64,000 bases of DNA. It comes from Vibrio sp. MEBiC08052 (GTDB taxonomy: Bacteria; Pseudomonadota; Gammaproteobacteria; Enterobacterales; Vibrionaceae). Shown here piece after piece: positions 10,539-20,400 of this stretch. The position numbers and the translations under genes are program-made. Below the pieces are notes generated by a model. It had not been told where the DNA came from. It ran no database searches and worked only from the letters and a program-made list of their open reading frames with translations. Numbering within the stretch: position 1 is the first letter of the stretch; the number at the start of each line of letters is the position of its first letter. The DNA lies in contig NZ_KQ947475.1 of assembly GCF_001506075.1 (NCBI RefSeq), forward strand, positions 1,297,731 to 1,361,730. Reading direction: 5' to 3'.

Positions 10539-10889
10539 ATGGCCGAAGAAACAATTTTTAGTAAAATTATTCGTAAAGAAATCCCGGCAGAAATTCTTTA
10601 TCAGGATGAATTAGTTACTGCATTCCGAGATATTAATCCACGAGCGCCAAGTCATATTCTGATTGTGCCAAATCAACTAATTCCGACAGTGAATGATGTT
10701 GAAGATACGGATGAAGCAGCTTTAGGTCGTCTTTTTACCGTGGCGAAAAAGTTGGCTGAGCAAGAAGGTATTGCTCAAGATGGCTACCGACTCATTATGA
10801 ACTGCAATGCGCATGGTGGGCAGGAGGTTTATCACATTCATATGCATCTTCTGGGAGGCAAACCGCTGGGGCCGCTCTTGATGAACTAA
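10539..10889 (+). CDS. hinT: HIT-family purine nucleoside phosphoramidase HinT
   Basis: Small dimeric enzyme that hydrolyses AMP-lysine, AMP-alanine and similar phosphoramidates. At 116 aa it has the family length. The family begins with an [23 protein letters not shown] stretch, seen here, and the catalytic histidine triad HIHMHLLGG lies near residues 105-113. It heads the cluster hinT, COG3014 lipoprotein, ycfL, lpoB and thiK, close to the E. coli order hinT-ycfL-lpoB-thiK. Confidence 0.95.
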   Translation: MAEETIFSKIIRKEIPAEILYQDELVTAFRDINPRAPSHILIVPNQLIPTVNDVEDTDEAALGRLFTVAKKLAEQEGIAQDGYRLIMNCNAHGGQEVYHIHMHLLGGKPLGPLLMN

Positions 10890-10952
10890 CGGGTGTCTGA
10901 TGAGTTAATCTCGATGATATGAATAATAGATACAAGCGGACACAGGAACGTT

Positions 10953-12356
10953 GTGAGAATACGGATACGACATATTGCAGTGATATGTATGGCACTAGGG
11001 AGCAGTGCTTGCGCCAATTTTTCGGCTGGCAACTTATTTAGCCACTACTCCGAACAAAATCGGCAGATGTATCGAGCTGTTAAGCAAGGTGACTATCAGA
11101 AGGCGAGTCAGGAACTCCCTGAGCATCTCGGGGGACAGGTTTTAGATAATCTGGAAAAAGGCAGAATCTATTTTCTTAATAAAGATGTGCCTAAAAGCCA
11201 GTCATTTTTGAATCTGAGTGATCAGGCAGTCAGACGGCAGCAGGATGAAGCCATTATTTCTATCAGTCGCGAGGCAGCCAATGCGGGTAGTCTGTTTGCA
11301 AATGATAATTTGACAACATACATCCCGGCAGATTATGAACTCGGTTTTTTACATTTATATCTCGCACTCTCGTATGTTTATGAGAATCAGCTCGAAGATG
11401 CGTTAGTCGAACTGAGACGGGCGAATCAGGTTCAGGAAAAAGCAAGAAACCAGAGGCAGGATGAATTAATAAAAGAGCGGGATCGTCTCAAGCAAGAGGG
11501 GATTCAGCCTAATCTTGGTGGGTTGATGGCTCGTTATCCCAGTACGGGGAGTATTCTTCAGTCGATTCAGAATGGTTATCTGTTTTATCTGTCTGGGCTG
11601 TTATATGAAGCCAATGGTAACTTGAATGATGCCTATGTCGATTATCGGCGAGCGCTCGCGGTCGCGCCTGATAATACCAGTGTGGCTCAGAGTACCCTCC
11701 GATGTGCACAAAAGCTGGGTATGAATCAGGATGTCGTCTCACTGCGAAAAAAATATGGCCATTTGCAGCAGCTGAGTCAAAATCAGGGACGGGTGATTGT
11801 CATTCAGGAACAAGGGGTTGTTGATCAATTGAAAGGTTGGCAGCCGTCTTTGCCGATCTATGATAGCCTTGGCAGAATGAATCTGTATTCTCTGGCGTTA
11901 CCTTATTATTCAGGTTATCAGCCATCAGATGCTCTCCCGGTGACGCTTGATGGTGTTATGGTTGAAGGCCAACGGTTAGTTGATACCAATCTGATGGCAA
12001 GGAAACAGCTGAATGAAAGGATTACATCGATTGTTTTTCGACAGATATTACGTTTAACATTAAAGAATACGCTGCGCAAGGAAACCACGAAAGATGATAA
12101 TAACGGTGCTGAAGTCGCAAATCTGGTGCTTAATGTATGGAACACTTTGACAGAGCAGCCGGATACAAGAAGCTGGATTACGTTGCCCAGTGCAGTCTTC
12201 AGTGCGACAAAGGTTGTATCAGCCGGTGAGCAAACACTCTCCGTGGGTCAGCAGTCGTATACATTCAATGTCCCTGCTCAGGGAACTACATTTGTATGGC
12301 TTTCCCGTCAAGGGGAAAACGCCGTTATTTGGCACAAACAGTTGGGAAGGTTATGA
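10953..12356 (+). CDS. COG3014-type putative lipoprotein with TPR-like repeats
   Basis: Function unknown. The 467-aa product starts at a GTG with AGGA about 5 nt upstream. It has a short signal sequence ending GSSAC at residue 20, a slightly atypical lipobox, so outer-membrane anchoring is likely but not certain. Residues about 120-260 look like TPR helices (YLALSYVYENQLEDALVELR, then LLYEANGNLNDAYVDYRRAL). The C-terminal third is beta-rich. It sits between hinT and ycfL-lpoB and overlaps the ycfL start, so it is translated as part of that operon. A role in the cell wall alongside LpoB is an inference from position only. Confidence 0.8.
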   Translation: MRIRIRHIAVICMALGSSACANFSAGNLFSHYSEQNRQMYRAVKQGDYQKASQELPEHLGGQVLDNLEKGRIYFLNKDVPKSQSFLNLSDQAVRRQQDEAIISISREAANAGSLFANDNLTTYIPADYELGFLHLYLALSYVYENQLEDALVELRRANQVQEKARNQRQDELIKERDRLKQEGIQPNLGGLMARYPSTGSILQSIQNGYLFYLSGLLYEANGNLNDAYVDYRRALAVAPDNTSVAQSTLRCAQKLGMNQDVVSLRKKYGHLQQLSQNQGRVIVIQEQGVVDQLKGWQPSLPIYDSLGRMNLYSLALPYYSGYQPSDALPVTLDGVMVEGQRLVDTNLMARKQLNERITSIVFRQILRLTLKNTLRKETTKDDNNGAEVANLVLNVWNTLTEQPDTRSWITLPSAVFSATKVVSAGEQTLSVGQQSYTFNVPAQGTTFVWLSRQGENAVIWHKQLGRL

Positions 12357-12745
12357 TGAATAAATGGCTCTTCAGTTTTGTGATACTCGCCTTAGTCGGG
12401 TGTTCCAATACACACACTGCCGGCTTGACCGTTGAGAGTGAATATCAACGGATCTTGTATGGTGACAAAGTATTAGCTTCTGAAGTCGAAGTGAAAGATA
12501 TTTCGACGGCAGAAGTGAACGATCATACACGAGGTGTGGTCAGAGTAAAAAATAAGACCGCCTCAGATCAGCATATTCAATACCGCTTTTATTGGTATGA
12601 TCAACAGGGACTGGAAGTGAATAGTCAGCCGGGCCCATGGCGACAAGCCATTATTAGAGGGATGGATGAAATTTCGTTATCTGAAGTGGCTGTCGCTCCG
12701 AAAGCTGTGAATTTCAGAGTACAGATTAGAGAATTGAATCAGTAA
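12356..12745 (+). CDS. ycfL: YcfL-family lipoprotein
   Basis: A 129-aa protein of unknown function. MNKWLFSFVILALVGC is a lipoprotein signal peptide with lipobox LVGC (Cys16). The rest is a small beta-rich domain (HIQYRFYWYDQQGLEV). Of two adjacent ATGs (12353, 12356) the second is better spaced from GGAAGG, and it overlaps the stop codon of the preceding gene, so coupled translation is likely. It precedes lpoB directly, as in E. coli. YcfL-like proteins share features with the N-terminal part of some LpoB partners, but no activity is established that I can name. Confidence 0.82.
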   Translation: MNKWLFSFVILALVGCSNTHTAGLTVESEYQRILYGDKVLASEVEVKDISTAEVNDHTRGVVRVKNKTASDQHIQYRFYWYDQQGLEVNSQPGPWRQAIIRGMDEISLSEVAVAPKAVNFRVQIRELNQ

Positions 12746-12763
12746 GTGACAAGGTGAGTCTTT

Positions 12764-13354
12764 ATGAAAAAAAGTATAATCCTCGTGTTGGGATTGGCTG
12801 CTCTCATGAGTGGTTGTGCAAATAAAGTTTCCTATGGCGATGCGCAAGCCGTAGAAACGAAAACAGTTGATTTTGGTTCGACAGATTTACAAAAAATCGC
12901 AGCGGATATGGTAGATAGTATGATGATGTCTGGTTCTGTGGCAGCCATCACCCGGAACTCACGCCCAATTGTGTTTGTGGATAGTATTAAAAATAAAACC
13001 AGTGAACATATCGATACCGAATCGATTACGGACACAATTAGTACCAAGATGCTGAATTCAGGGAAGTTTCGTTTCGTTGATATGACGCGGATTGAAGCGG
13101 TCAGAAAGCAATTAGATTTCCAGAATAACGATGCGTTAGTCGATAAAAGTAGCTCAATTCAGTTTGGTAAAATGGTTGGCGCACAATATATGTTATACGG
13201 AAATTTATCGAGTATCGTCAAAGATACCGGCAGCGATAAAGATGTGTACTATAAAATGACCATGCGTCTGATGGATTTGCGTTCGGGGCTCATTGAATGG
13301 GCTGATGAAACTGAAATTCGGAAAGAGCAGGAAAAGAGCTTTTTGGGATTTTAA
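12764..13354 (+). CDS. lpoB: Penicillin-binding protein activator LpoB
   Basis: Outer-membrane lipoprotein that reaches through the peptidoglycan to stimulate the synthase PBP1B. The 196-aa product has a lipoprotein signal ending LMSGC (Cys18) and, from about residue 45, a TolB-N-like fold with FVDSIKNKTSEHIDTESITD and TKMLNSGKFRFVDMTR, which match LpoB. The linker between anchor and domain is short compared with E. coli. Spacing to ycfL is 18 nt and to the kinase gene 23 nt, indicating one operon. Identification is supported by both sequence and gene order. Confidence 0.9.
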   Translation: MKKSIILVLGLAALMSGCANKVSYGDAQAVETKTVDFGSTDLQKIAADMVDSMMMSGSVAAITRNSRPIVFVDSIKNKTSEHIDTESITDTISTKMLNSGKFRFVDMTRIEAVRKQLDFQNNDALVDKSSSIQFGKMVGAQYMLYGNLSSIVKDTGSDKDVYYKMTMRLMDLRSGLIEWADETEIRKEQEKSFLGF

Positions 13355-13377
13355 TCCACTGAGTTGAGGCGTCAGCG

Positions 13378-14244
13378 ATGGCACGTATGTCATGGTCCGA
13401 AGCATGTCAATTAGATCCGTCTCTGGCGTCTCTGACTCATTTTTTCCGAGAAACACCGACGGTTGCACAAACACTCACAGGGGGTTTGACAAACCGTTGT
13501 TGGAAGATTGACATGCCAGAGTCTCCTTCTACTGTATGGCGTCCTTCGACGGACGTCACTCAGGCGTTTTCAATCTCCCGTCATCAGGAATTCCACATCC
13601 TGTCAGCGTTGAAAGAGCAAGCCGCGCAAATTTCGCCTGAACCGCTTTATATCAATGAGCAAGGGTTACTGGTTCAGTGGATTGAAGGGGATAGAGTTGC
13701 TGTAAATGACATTGAAGTCATGACCCGTCTGCTGAGCCAGATTCATCAATTTCCGATTACCAAGCTGCCTATTGTTCCTTTTGTTTATACGGCACGCATT
13801 GACCATTACTGGTTTCAATTACAGTCGATGTCTGCTGAGCTGAGTGCGATTGAGCCGCTTTATAAAACTTGGCGAACACTCCCCAATATTTCTGAAGTCC
13901 CACACTCTCTTTGCCACTTCGATCTGGGCTGCCACAATCTGATTAAAACGGCCCAAGGGATCAAAGTGATTGATTGGGAGTACGCGTCTTTGGCCGATCC
14001 AAGAATGGATTTAGCGATGACGATCGATATGTCCGATACTAATTTGCTCACGGCAGTCGGTCAATATTGTCAACATCGAAATATTACCGAGCTTGATTTC
14101 TGGATTGAAGGGGTGAAAGCTTGGATACCCAGAGTTAGAATGCTTGCTATGTTATGGTATCTGATTGCTTTTCAGATGTGGGAAAACAAAGAGATGCAAG
14201 CTGCGGCCGAACGGATAAAAGCACAGTTCGACAACGGATTTTAG
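13378..14244 (+). CDS. thiK: Aminoglycoside-phosphotransferase-like kinase, probable thiamine kinase
   Basis: The 288-aa product belongs to the choline/aminoglycoside kinase fold. The catalytic loop is HFDLGCHN (near residues 180-187) and the metal-binding segment VIDWEYASLADPRMDLA follows about 15 residues later. GGLTNRCWKI near residue 36 is the glycine-rich nucleotide loop. GAGG lies 8 nt before the ATG. Its place directly after lpoB matches E. coli thiK, which phosphorylates thiamine for salvage; substrate is therefore inferred, and choline or another small alcohol is possible. Confidence 0.7.
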   Translation: MARMSWSEACQLDPSLASLTHFFRETPTVAQTLTGGLTNRCWKIDMPESPSTVWRPSTDVTQAFSISRHQEFHILSALKEQAAQISPEPLYINEQGLLVQWIEGDRVAVNDIEVMTRLLSQIHQFPITKLPIVPFVYTARIDHYWFQLQSMSAELSAIEPLYKTWRTLPNISEVPHSLCHFDLGCHNLIKTAQGIKVIDWEYASLADPRMDLAMTIDMSDTNLLTAVGQYCQHRNITELDFWIEGVKAWIPRVRMLAMLWYLIAFQMWENKEMQAAAERIKAQFDNGF

Positions 14245-14381
14245 TGACGACGAGAGCAATTGAATACACGGTGAGTCAGCAAGGGAGCGAGAAGGTTGAT
14301 TGACAATTTTCATGTTGCACTCACGGTATCACCGGTGCATTTCATGCTAGGTTCATTCTGTATGTTGGAAAGGGTATTGTT

Positions 14382-14921
14382 ATGATTATTTATTTACATG
14401 GATTTGATTCAACCAGCCCGGGGAATCATGAAAAGATACTGCAATTACAATTCATTGATGATGATGTACGTTTTATCAGCTATAGCACGCTTCATCCCAG
14501 ACACGATATGCAACATCTCCTGAAAGAAGTACACAAAGCGATTGAATTGAGTGATGACCCACATCCGATGATCTGCGGTGTCGGACTGGGTGGCTACTGG
14601 TCTGAACGGATTGGTTTTTTATGCGGCATTAAACAGGTGTTATTCAATCCGAATCTACACCCTGAAGACAATATGCAGGGGAAAATTGATCGTCCGGAAG
14701 AGTATGACGATATTGCAACGAAGTGTGTCTCTCAATTTCGACTGAAGAATAAAGAGCGTTGCTTGGTTGTGCTGTCAACACATGATGAAGCATTAGATAG
14801 CCGGAAAACTGCTGAAGAGCTGGAAAATTACTACGATATTGTCTGGGACGAGACACAAAGTCATAAATTCAAGAAGATATCTCAACATCTTCAGACAATT
14901 CGTCAGTTTAAAAATAGATAA
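14382..14921 (+). CDS. ycfP: YcfP, UPF0227 alpha/beta-hydrolase-like protein
   Basis: A 179-aa protein starting [18 protein letters not shown], typical of UPF0227. It has an alpha/beta-hydrolase outline: an HGF oxyanion-type segment at residues 6-8 and [13 protein letters not shown] near 66-78, where the usual nucleophile GxSxG reads GLGGY, so a standard serine hydrolase activity is doubtful. AAAGGG lies 8 nt before the ATG. In E. coli nagZ lies between thiK and ycfP; it is absent here, as I recall for V. cholerae. Substrate unknown. Confidence 0.85.
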   Translation: MIIYLHGFDSTSPGNHEKILQLQFIDDDVRFISYSTLHPRHDMQHLLKEVHKAIELSDDPHPMICGVGLGGYWSERIGFLCGIKQVLFNPNLHPEDNMQGKIDRPEEYDDIATKCVSQFRLKNKERCLVVLSTHDEALDSRKTAEELENYYDIVWDETQSHKFKKISQHLQTIRQFKNR

Positions 14922-15006
14922 TATTATATTTTTCATAAGGTTAAATTAATTTTTGCAATCTAGAGAAAGGCCATTGCGAAGGGTTGGTTTTTCTTGCAAT
15001 CTTGGC

Positions 15007-15034
15007 TTGCATGACTTGATTTGCTCCTTATAAT
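15007..15034 (+). promoter_or_regulatory. Sigma-70 promoter of ndh
   Basis: TTGCAT at 15007-15012, a 16-nt spacer and a consensus TATAAT at 15029-15034. It is the strongest promoter-like element in the 333-nt gap (14922-15254) between ycfP and ndh. Transcription would start near 15041, leaving a leader of about 215 nt. Confidence 0.6.
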
Positions 15035-15054
15035 GTTTCTTATTAAATTAAAAT

Positions 15055-15068
15055 TTGATAAAAATCAA
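15055..15068 (+). promoter_or_regulatory. FNR box upstream of ndh
   Basis: TTGATAAAAATCAA is a perfect match to the FNR consensus TTGAT-N4-ATCAA. It lies just downstream of the predicted start of transcription, a position suited to repression. FNR is known to repress ndh anaerobically in E. coli. Confidence 0.7.
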
Positions 15069-15254
15069 AATAAAATGAGAGCAGGGATCAACCTGACGAC
15101 AGTTTATGTGAAGTAGAAGTAAAGTGATGCTTTATCGATATCAGCGTGTCTCGCAGAAAAGTGACTTTCAACTTTCTTTACCCGTCCTATTTTTCTAGTT
15201 CGGAGTGGTGATTCCGGGCTATACCATGTTTATTCATTTTGAGGATAATTTGTT

Positions 15255-16544
15255 GTGACTCGTATTGTTGTTGTTGGTGGTGGTGCAGGCGGTTTAGAGC
15301 TTGTCACTAAATTAGGCCACACATTAGGAAGAAAAGGGCGAGCCCAAATCACGTTAGTGGACAGAAATGCCAGTCATTTATGGAAGCCGTTATTGCATGA
15401 AGTCGCAACGGGTTCTATGGATGAAGGCGTTGACGCGTTGAGTTATCGGGCTCATGCGAGAAACCATAGCTTTGATTTCCAGATGGGAAATTTGGAAGAG
15501 CTTGATCGCGACAGGAAAGTTATTACGTTGGCCGAGCTGAAAGATGAGCATGGTGAGCTGCTGATCCCACGCCGTGAAGTCGAATACGATATTCTGGTAC
15601 TGGCGATTGGGTCCACATCGAATGACTTTAATACTGCGGGCGTGAAAGAGCACTGTATCTTTTTGGATAGCCCTGAGCAGGCCAATCTATTCCGCACTGA
15701 GATGAACAACGAGTTCCTGAAACTTCATGCCAAGAATGGGCATGGTACTGTTGATATTGCGATTGTCGGTGCTGGTGCGACAGGTGTCGAGCTGTCTGCA
15801 GAGTTACACAATGCAGTAAAAGAGCTGCGTAATTACGGTTTCGGTGATTTGGATTCAAACAAATTGAATGTTCACTTAATTGAAGCCGGTGAGCGAATTC
15901 TGCCTGCTTTGCCACCGAGAATTTCTTCTGCAGCCCATCATGAACTCACGAAGTTGGGTGTGAATGTCCGTACATCAACGATGGTTACAAAAGTTGAAGA
16001 AGATGGCCTGACGACCAAAGACGGTGAAAAAATTCCCGCGAAAATTATGGTCTGGGCCGCTGGTATTAAAGCCCCTGATTTTATGAAAGATATCGCTGGC
16101 CTTGAGACCAACCGGATTAATCAACTGGTGGTGACGAACACCTTACAGACCACCCGGGATGAAGACATTTTTGTCATTGGTGATCTGGCTCAATGTACAC
16201 AGCCTGACGGTTCATTTGTCCCGCCACGTGCACAAGCTGCCCACCAAATGGCAAGTCGGACATTTAAAAATATTGTCGCTAAACTGAATGATCGGGAGAT
16301 GAAGCCTTATGTCTATAAAGATCATGGTTCTCTGGTGTCATTAAGTCGATTTTCAACGGTCGGAAGCCTGATGGGAAATCTCACGAAAGGTTCAATGATG
16401 GTTGAAGGGAAGATTGCCCGTGTGGTGTATATTTCTCTGTATCGAATGCATCAGATGGCGCTACACGGGATGTTTAAGACCGCGTTGATGCTATTGGTTG
16501 GTCGGATTAACCGCGTGCTCCGGCCGAATCTGAAACTTCATTAA
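15255..16544 (+). CDS. ndh: Type II NADH dehydrogenase Ndh
   Basis: Peripheral membrane flavoenzyme that passes electrons from NADH to quinone without pumping protons. It has 429 aa and two Rossmann motifs: [19 protein letters not shown] at the N-terminus for FAD and [17 protein letters not shown] near residue 170 for [12 protein letters not shown] near residue 310 is the second FAD contact, and the C-terminal amphipathic part ([20 protein letters not shown]) is the membrane anchor. The start is GTG, with GAGGAT 8 nt upstream. A perfect FNR box in its leader suggests anaerobic repression. Confidence 0.95.
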   Translation: MTRIVVVGGGAGGLELVTKLGHTLGRKGRAQITLVDRNASHLWKPLLHEVATGSMDEGVDALSYRAHARNHSFDFQMGNLEELDRDRKVITLAELKDEHGELLIPRREVEYDILVLAIGSTSNDFNTAGVKEHCIFLDSPEQANLFRTEMNNEFLKLHAKNGHGTVDIAIVGAGATGVELSAELHNAVKELRNYGFGDLDSNKLNVHLIEAGERILPALPPRISSAAHHELTKLGVNVRTSTMVTKVEEDGLTTKDGEKIPAKIMVWAAGIKAPDFMKDIAGLETNRINQLVVTNTLQTTRDEDIFVIGDLAQCTQPDGSFVPPRAQAAHQMASRTFKNIVAKLNDREMKPYVYKDHGSLVSLSRFSTVGSLMGNLTKGSMMVEGKIARVVYISLYRMHQMALHGMFKTALMLLVGRINRVLRPNLKLH

Positions 16545-16568
16545 ATCAGATAATTCGTTTATTATGAA

Positions 16569-16594
16569 AATGCCCGCCTGAGCGGGCATTTTTT
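16569..16594. terminator. Terminator between ndh and csiV
   Basis: A 9-bp stem (AATGCCCGC / GCGGGCATT) with a 4-nt loop and following T-run lies between the convergent genes ndh and csiV. Confidence 0.85.
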
Positions 16595-16630
16595 ATGGTC
16601 GTGCAAATCACTTACTGATGGTTGGTTTCG

Positions 16631-17413
16631 TTACGATGCATCCGGAACTTTTCTGACCTGTAAGATAATGCCCATCAGGGGATGATCAAAATAGAGGGTC
16701 TCACCACTGCGCATTCTGCGTTTTTGATCCAGTCGATATGACTTCAGAAAACGCTCTTCCGTCACCGTCGGAGAGATCGCTTGAAGATGACCAAACTGAA
16801 CATTATCGTCGCCGTCGGTGGTATTTTGTGAAAAATCGGCAGGTGTTTCTTCCACTTCAATATCCCGGACACTTGGTTCCTTGAGATCCAAAAGCGCGTC
16901 CACGTAGAGGTAATGTTGTACGTAAACCTGTAGCTTTCCATCGAGTTCATAAAGGGGTTTCGGCACCGCTTTTTCAACTGTATCTTCTATCGGAGATTGC
17001 TGTGTGGCCGTTGATGGGTTGATTTCACGACCATCCGGATGAAATTGAGATGAATAATCTTTGCCGGCTAAGAGATGGAAAGCCGGAGCATTTGACTTGC
17101 CTTCATCATTCTGACGCCAAGCGGTATGTAACAGCACTTGAAAGCCGGCATGATTTCTCAAGCTCTCTTCCTGTTTGTCCAGCTTGTATTCCGAGGCCGG
17201 TAGCCGGGTGACACCTTTCTGGTTTAAATAGGCCTGAGAACTCAGGCTTCCGGTATTTTGGTAATCGATCGGCGGGAGTACATTGGGCCATGTCTCATTG
17301 GTTTGTTCTGCATTCACGACGCGCTTAAAAATGATCACTTCAATGTCAAATTGACGTTGTGCCCAAGAAGGCATAGCAATTAATAACATTAGCAGTGGGA
17401 TCAGCTTATTCAT
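16631..17413 (-). CDS. csiV: CsiV-like periplasmic peptidoglycan-associated protein
   Basis: The 260-aa product starts with a signal peptide MNKLIPLLMLLIAMPSWAQ and continues QFDIEVIIFKRV, typical of the DUF2803/CsiV family. In V. cholerae CsiV binds peptidoglycan, interacts with LpoA and is needed for PBP1A function. GGAGT precedes the ATG at 17413. A second start 13 codons upstream (17452), also with GGGAG before it, would put extra charged residues ahead of the signal peptide; I prefer the shorter form. It lies downstream of mfd on the same strand. Confidence 0.78.
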   Translation of the reverse strand: MNKLIPLLMLLIAMPSWAQRQFDIEVIIFKRVVNAEQTNETWPNVLPPIDYQNTGSLSSQAYLNQKGVTRLPASEYKLDKQEESLRNHAGFQVLLHTAWRQNDEGKSNAPAFHLLAGKDYSSQFHPDGREINPSTATQQSPIEDTVEKAVPKPLYELDGKLQVYVQHYLYVDALLDLKEPSVRDIEVEETPADFSQNTTDGDDNVQFGHLQAISPTVTEERFLKSYRLDQKRRMRSGETLYFDHPLMGIILQVRKVPDAS

Positions 17414-17467
17414 TATGACTCCATTATGACCTAGCAGGCGATTTTTCATCATGATTACTCCCTGATA

Positions 17468-20400
17468 TCAGGAAGCCGGTAGTATATTTTGCTGAAATTC
17501 ATTCAGCATATCTCGGATAAACCCAAGGCGCTGGTTTCGTTCTTCCAGCGGCAGGGTAAACTTAAACTTCGTTGGGCCATCCATGCCGTATTGTTTCGGC
17601 TGAGATTGCAAGAGCTGCACTAAATATGCCGGATTAATACTAGCATTAAGATCAAATTCAATGTAACCGCCTTTACTGTGCGCTTCAATTTTCTTAATCT
17701 TCAGTGCTGCGGCTTCCAATTTCAGCTTACTGATTTCTAACAGGTTGAGGGCGGCATCCGGCAGTTTGCCAAAGCGGTCAATCAATTCGACTCTCAATTC
17801 ATTCAGTTCATCAGGATTCGAAACACTGGCGATCTGTTTATACATCGACAGGCGGGTATTGATATCCGGAATGTAATCATCGGGGAGCAGGGCCGGTAAC
17901 CGGAGTTCCACTTCCGTCTGTGCCTTCAATAAATCATCCAAAGATGGTTCTTTGCCGGATTTTAACGCATCGACAGCCTGCTCAAGCATTTCCATATACA
18001 AGGTAAAGCCGACAGACTGGATCTGCCCACTTTGCTCTTCACCAAGTAGTTCACCCGCGCCCCGAATTTCAAGGTCATGAGTTGCGAGTGTAAACCCGGC
18101 ACCGAGATCTTCCAGCGAAGCCAATGCCTCTAAACGTTTGATGGCATCTTTGGTCATAGCTTTCGGATGTGGGGTTAGCAGATAAGCGTAGGCTTGGTGA
18201 TGTGAGCGCCCGACTCGTCCCCGTAACTGATGCAACTGCGCAAGACCCAAAGTATCAGCGCGGTGAATGATGATCGTATTGGCGGTCGGGATATCGATAC
18301 CCGTTTCAATGATGGTGGTACAAACCAGTAGATTAAAACGCTGATGATAAAAATCGTTCATGATACGTTCCAGTTCACGTTCACGCATCTGACCGTGTGC
18401 CACTGTAATCCGTGCTTCGGGAATCAGCTTTTCAAGATCGGCCGCAACTTTATCAATTGTTTCAACCTGATTATGCAGATAGTACACCTGCCCGCCACGC
18501 ATGACTTCCCGGAGCACTGCTTCCCGGACAATCGTCTGATCACTTTGCCGGACAAATGTTTTCACTGCTAACCGCCGTGCGGGCGGGGTGGCAATGATGG
18601 ATAAATCCCGCATTCCGCTCATCGCCATATTCAGCGTTCTGGGGATCGGTGTTGCCGTCAGCGTGAGGATATCAACGTCTGCCCGCATCGCTTTGACTTT
18701 CTCTTTCTGACGCACCCCAAAGCGGTGTTCTTCATCGACAATCAGCAGCCCGAGATCTTTAAATTTCAACTCACTGGAGAGTAGCTTATGAGTACCGACC
18801 AGAATATCAATTTTACCGTCCGCGACGTCCTGAAGAATCTGTTTCTGTTCTTTGGCGGTTTTAAAGCGGGATAAAACTTCAACGCGAATCGGATGATTGG
18901 CAAAGCGGTCTCTGAAGTTTTCAAAATGCTGCTGAGCAAGCAGGGTTGTCGGCACCAAAACTGCGACCTGTTTGCTGTTATCGGTACAGACAAAGGCTGC
19001 ACGCATGGCAACTTCAGTCTTACCGAAACCGACATCACCGCAGACTAAGCGATCCATGGCCTTGTTTTGGCACATATCTGAGAGAACCGCGTTGATAGCC
19101 ATTGACTGGTCATCGGTTTCTTCAAACGGGAAGCTGGCCTTAAACGTCGCGTACTGTTCACGATCCAGCGCGAAAACATGGCCGGGTTTGAGTTCTCGTT
19201 TGGCGTAGACATCCAGCAGTTCGGCCGCAACATCCCGGGCTTTCTCCGCAGCTTTGCGTCGTGCTTTAGTCCAACTTTCCCCGCCCAGTTTATGAATCGG
19301 AGCATTTTCATCGGCTCCCCCGGAATAGCGGCTAATCAGATTAAGTGCGGAAACCGGGACATAAAGTTTGGCTTCTCCCTGATATTCCAGAGTGACATAT
19401 TCTGTGGTGATGCCACCGACTTCCAGTGTCTGTAATCCGATATAGCGTCCGATACCATGATCAATATGCACTACAGGCTGGCCGGGTTTCAGTTCGGCAA
19501 GATTGCGGATGACTGCATCACTGTTGGTGACCCGTTTATCTTTTTTACGCCGTTGAACAACCCGATCACCAAGCAAATCGCTTTCGCAAATCAAGGCAAT
19601 CTGCTGTTCATGCAGAATAAACCCATGCTCAGCGGTTCCGATAATCAGCCCATATTTTTCGTCGCTCAGGCAAGCATCCTGAAAAGAGGGCAGTGTTGTG
19701 GGGCGTAGTTTGATCCGTTGGAGCAGTTCAAGCAGCGCCTCTCGCCGTCCTTCTGATTCGACGGAGAATACAATTTGTCCCGTATGGGATTCAACAAACT
19801 GACGCAGTGCAGAGAGTGGCTCTTTATGCTGATGCTGGACCTGAATGTCCGGTAGGGGTGAAACCTGAAGGTTCAATCGGCCAGATTTTTCGGTGACCGG
19901 CTCACTCCGAAGCTGAAATTGCGCGAAAGGCTTGAGCATGGCAAAAAGTTCATCTTTTTGCAGCCACAGTTCGGCAGGCTCAAGCAATGGCCGTAATGGA
20001 TCGACGCATCTCTGTTCATAACGCTCACCGACATCATTCAGGAAACGATCGATTGATGGTTCAATGTCCCCGACGACAATCAGTTGAGTTTCTGGCGGCA
20101 AATAATCGAAGAGGGTTTCGGTGTGATCGAAAAACAAAGGTTGCCAGTATTCAATCCCTGCCGGCCATAGCCCCTTTGAGACCTGCATGTAGACGGATTC
20201 AGGCTCTCTGGAAGCATCAAACCGTTGACGCCAACGGTTCCGAAACGCTTCGATCGCAGTCGCCGTCGTTGGAAATTCGTGCGCCGGTAGGAGCCGAACT
20301 TCTTGAATTTCTTCTATCGAGCGCTGATTTTCCGGATCAAAGGTGCGGATGGTATCAATCTCATCATCGAAAAAGTCGAAACGATAGGGAAGGTCACTGC

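Noticed and set aside
14953..15002. TTGCAATCT direct repeats upstream of ndh, also seen near 48590
   Set aside because: Nine-base words repeat by chance at this scale, and no spacing or symmetry suggests a binding array.
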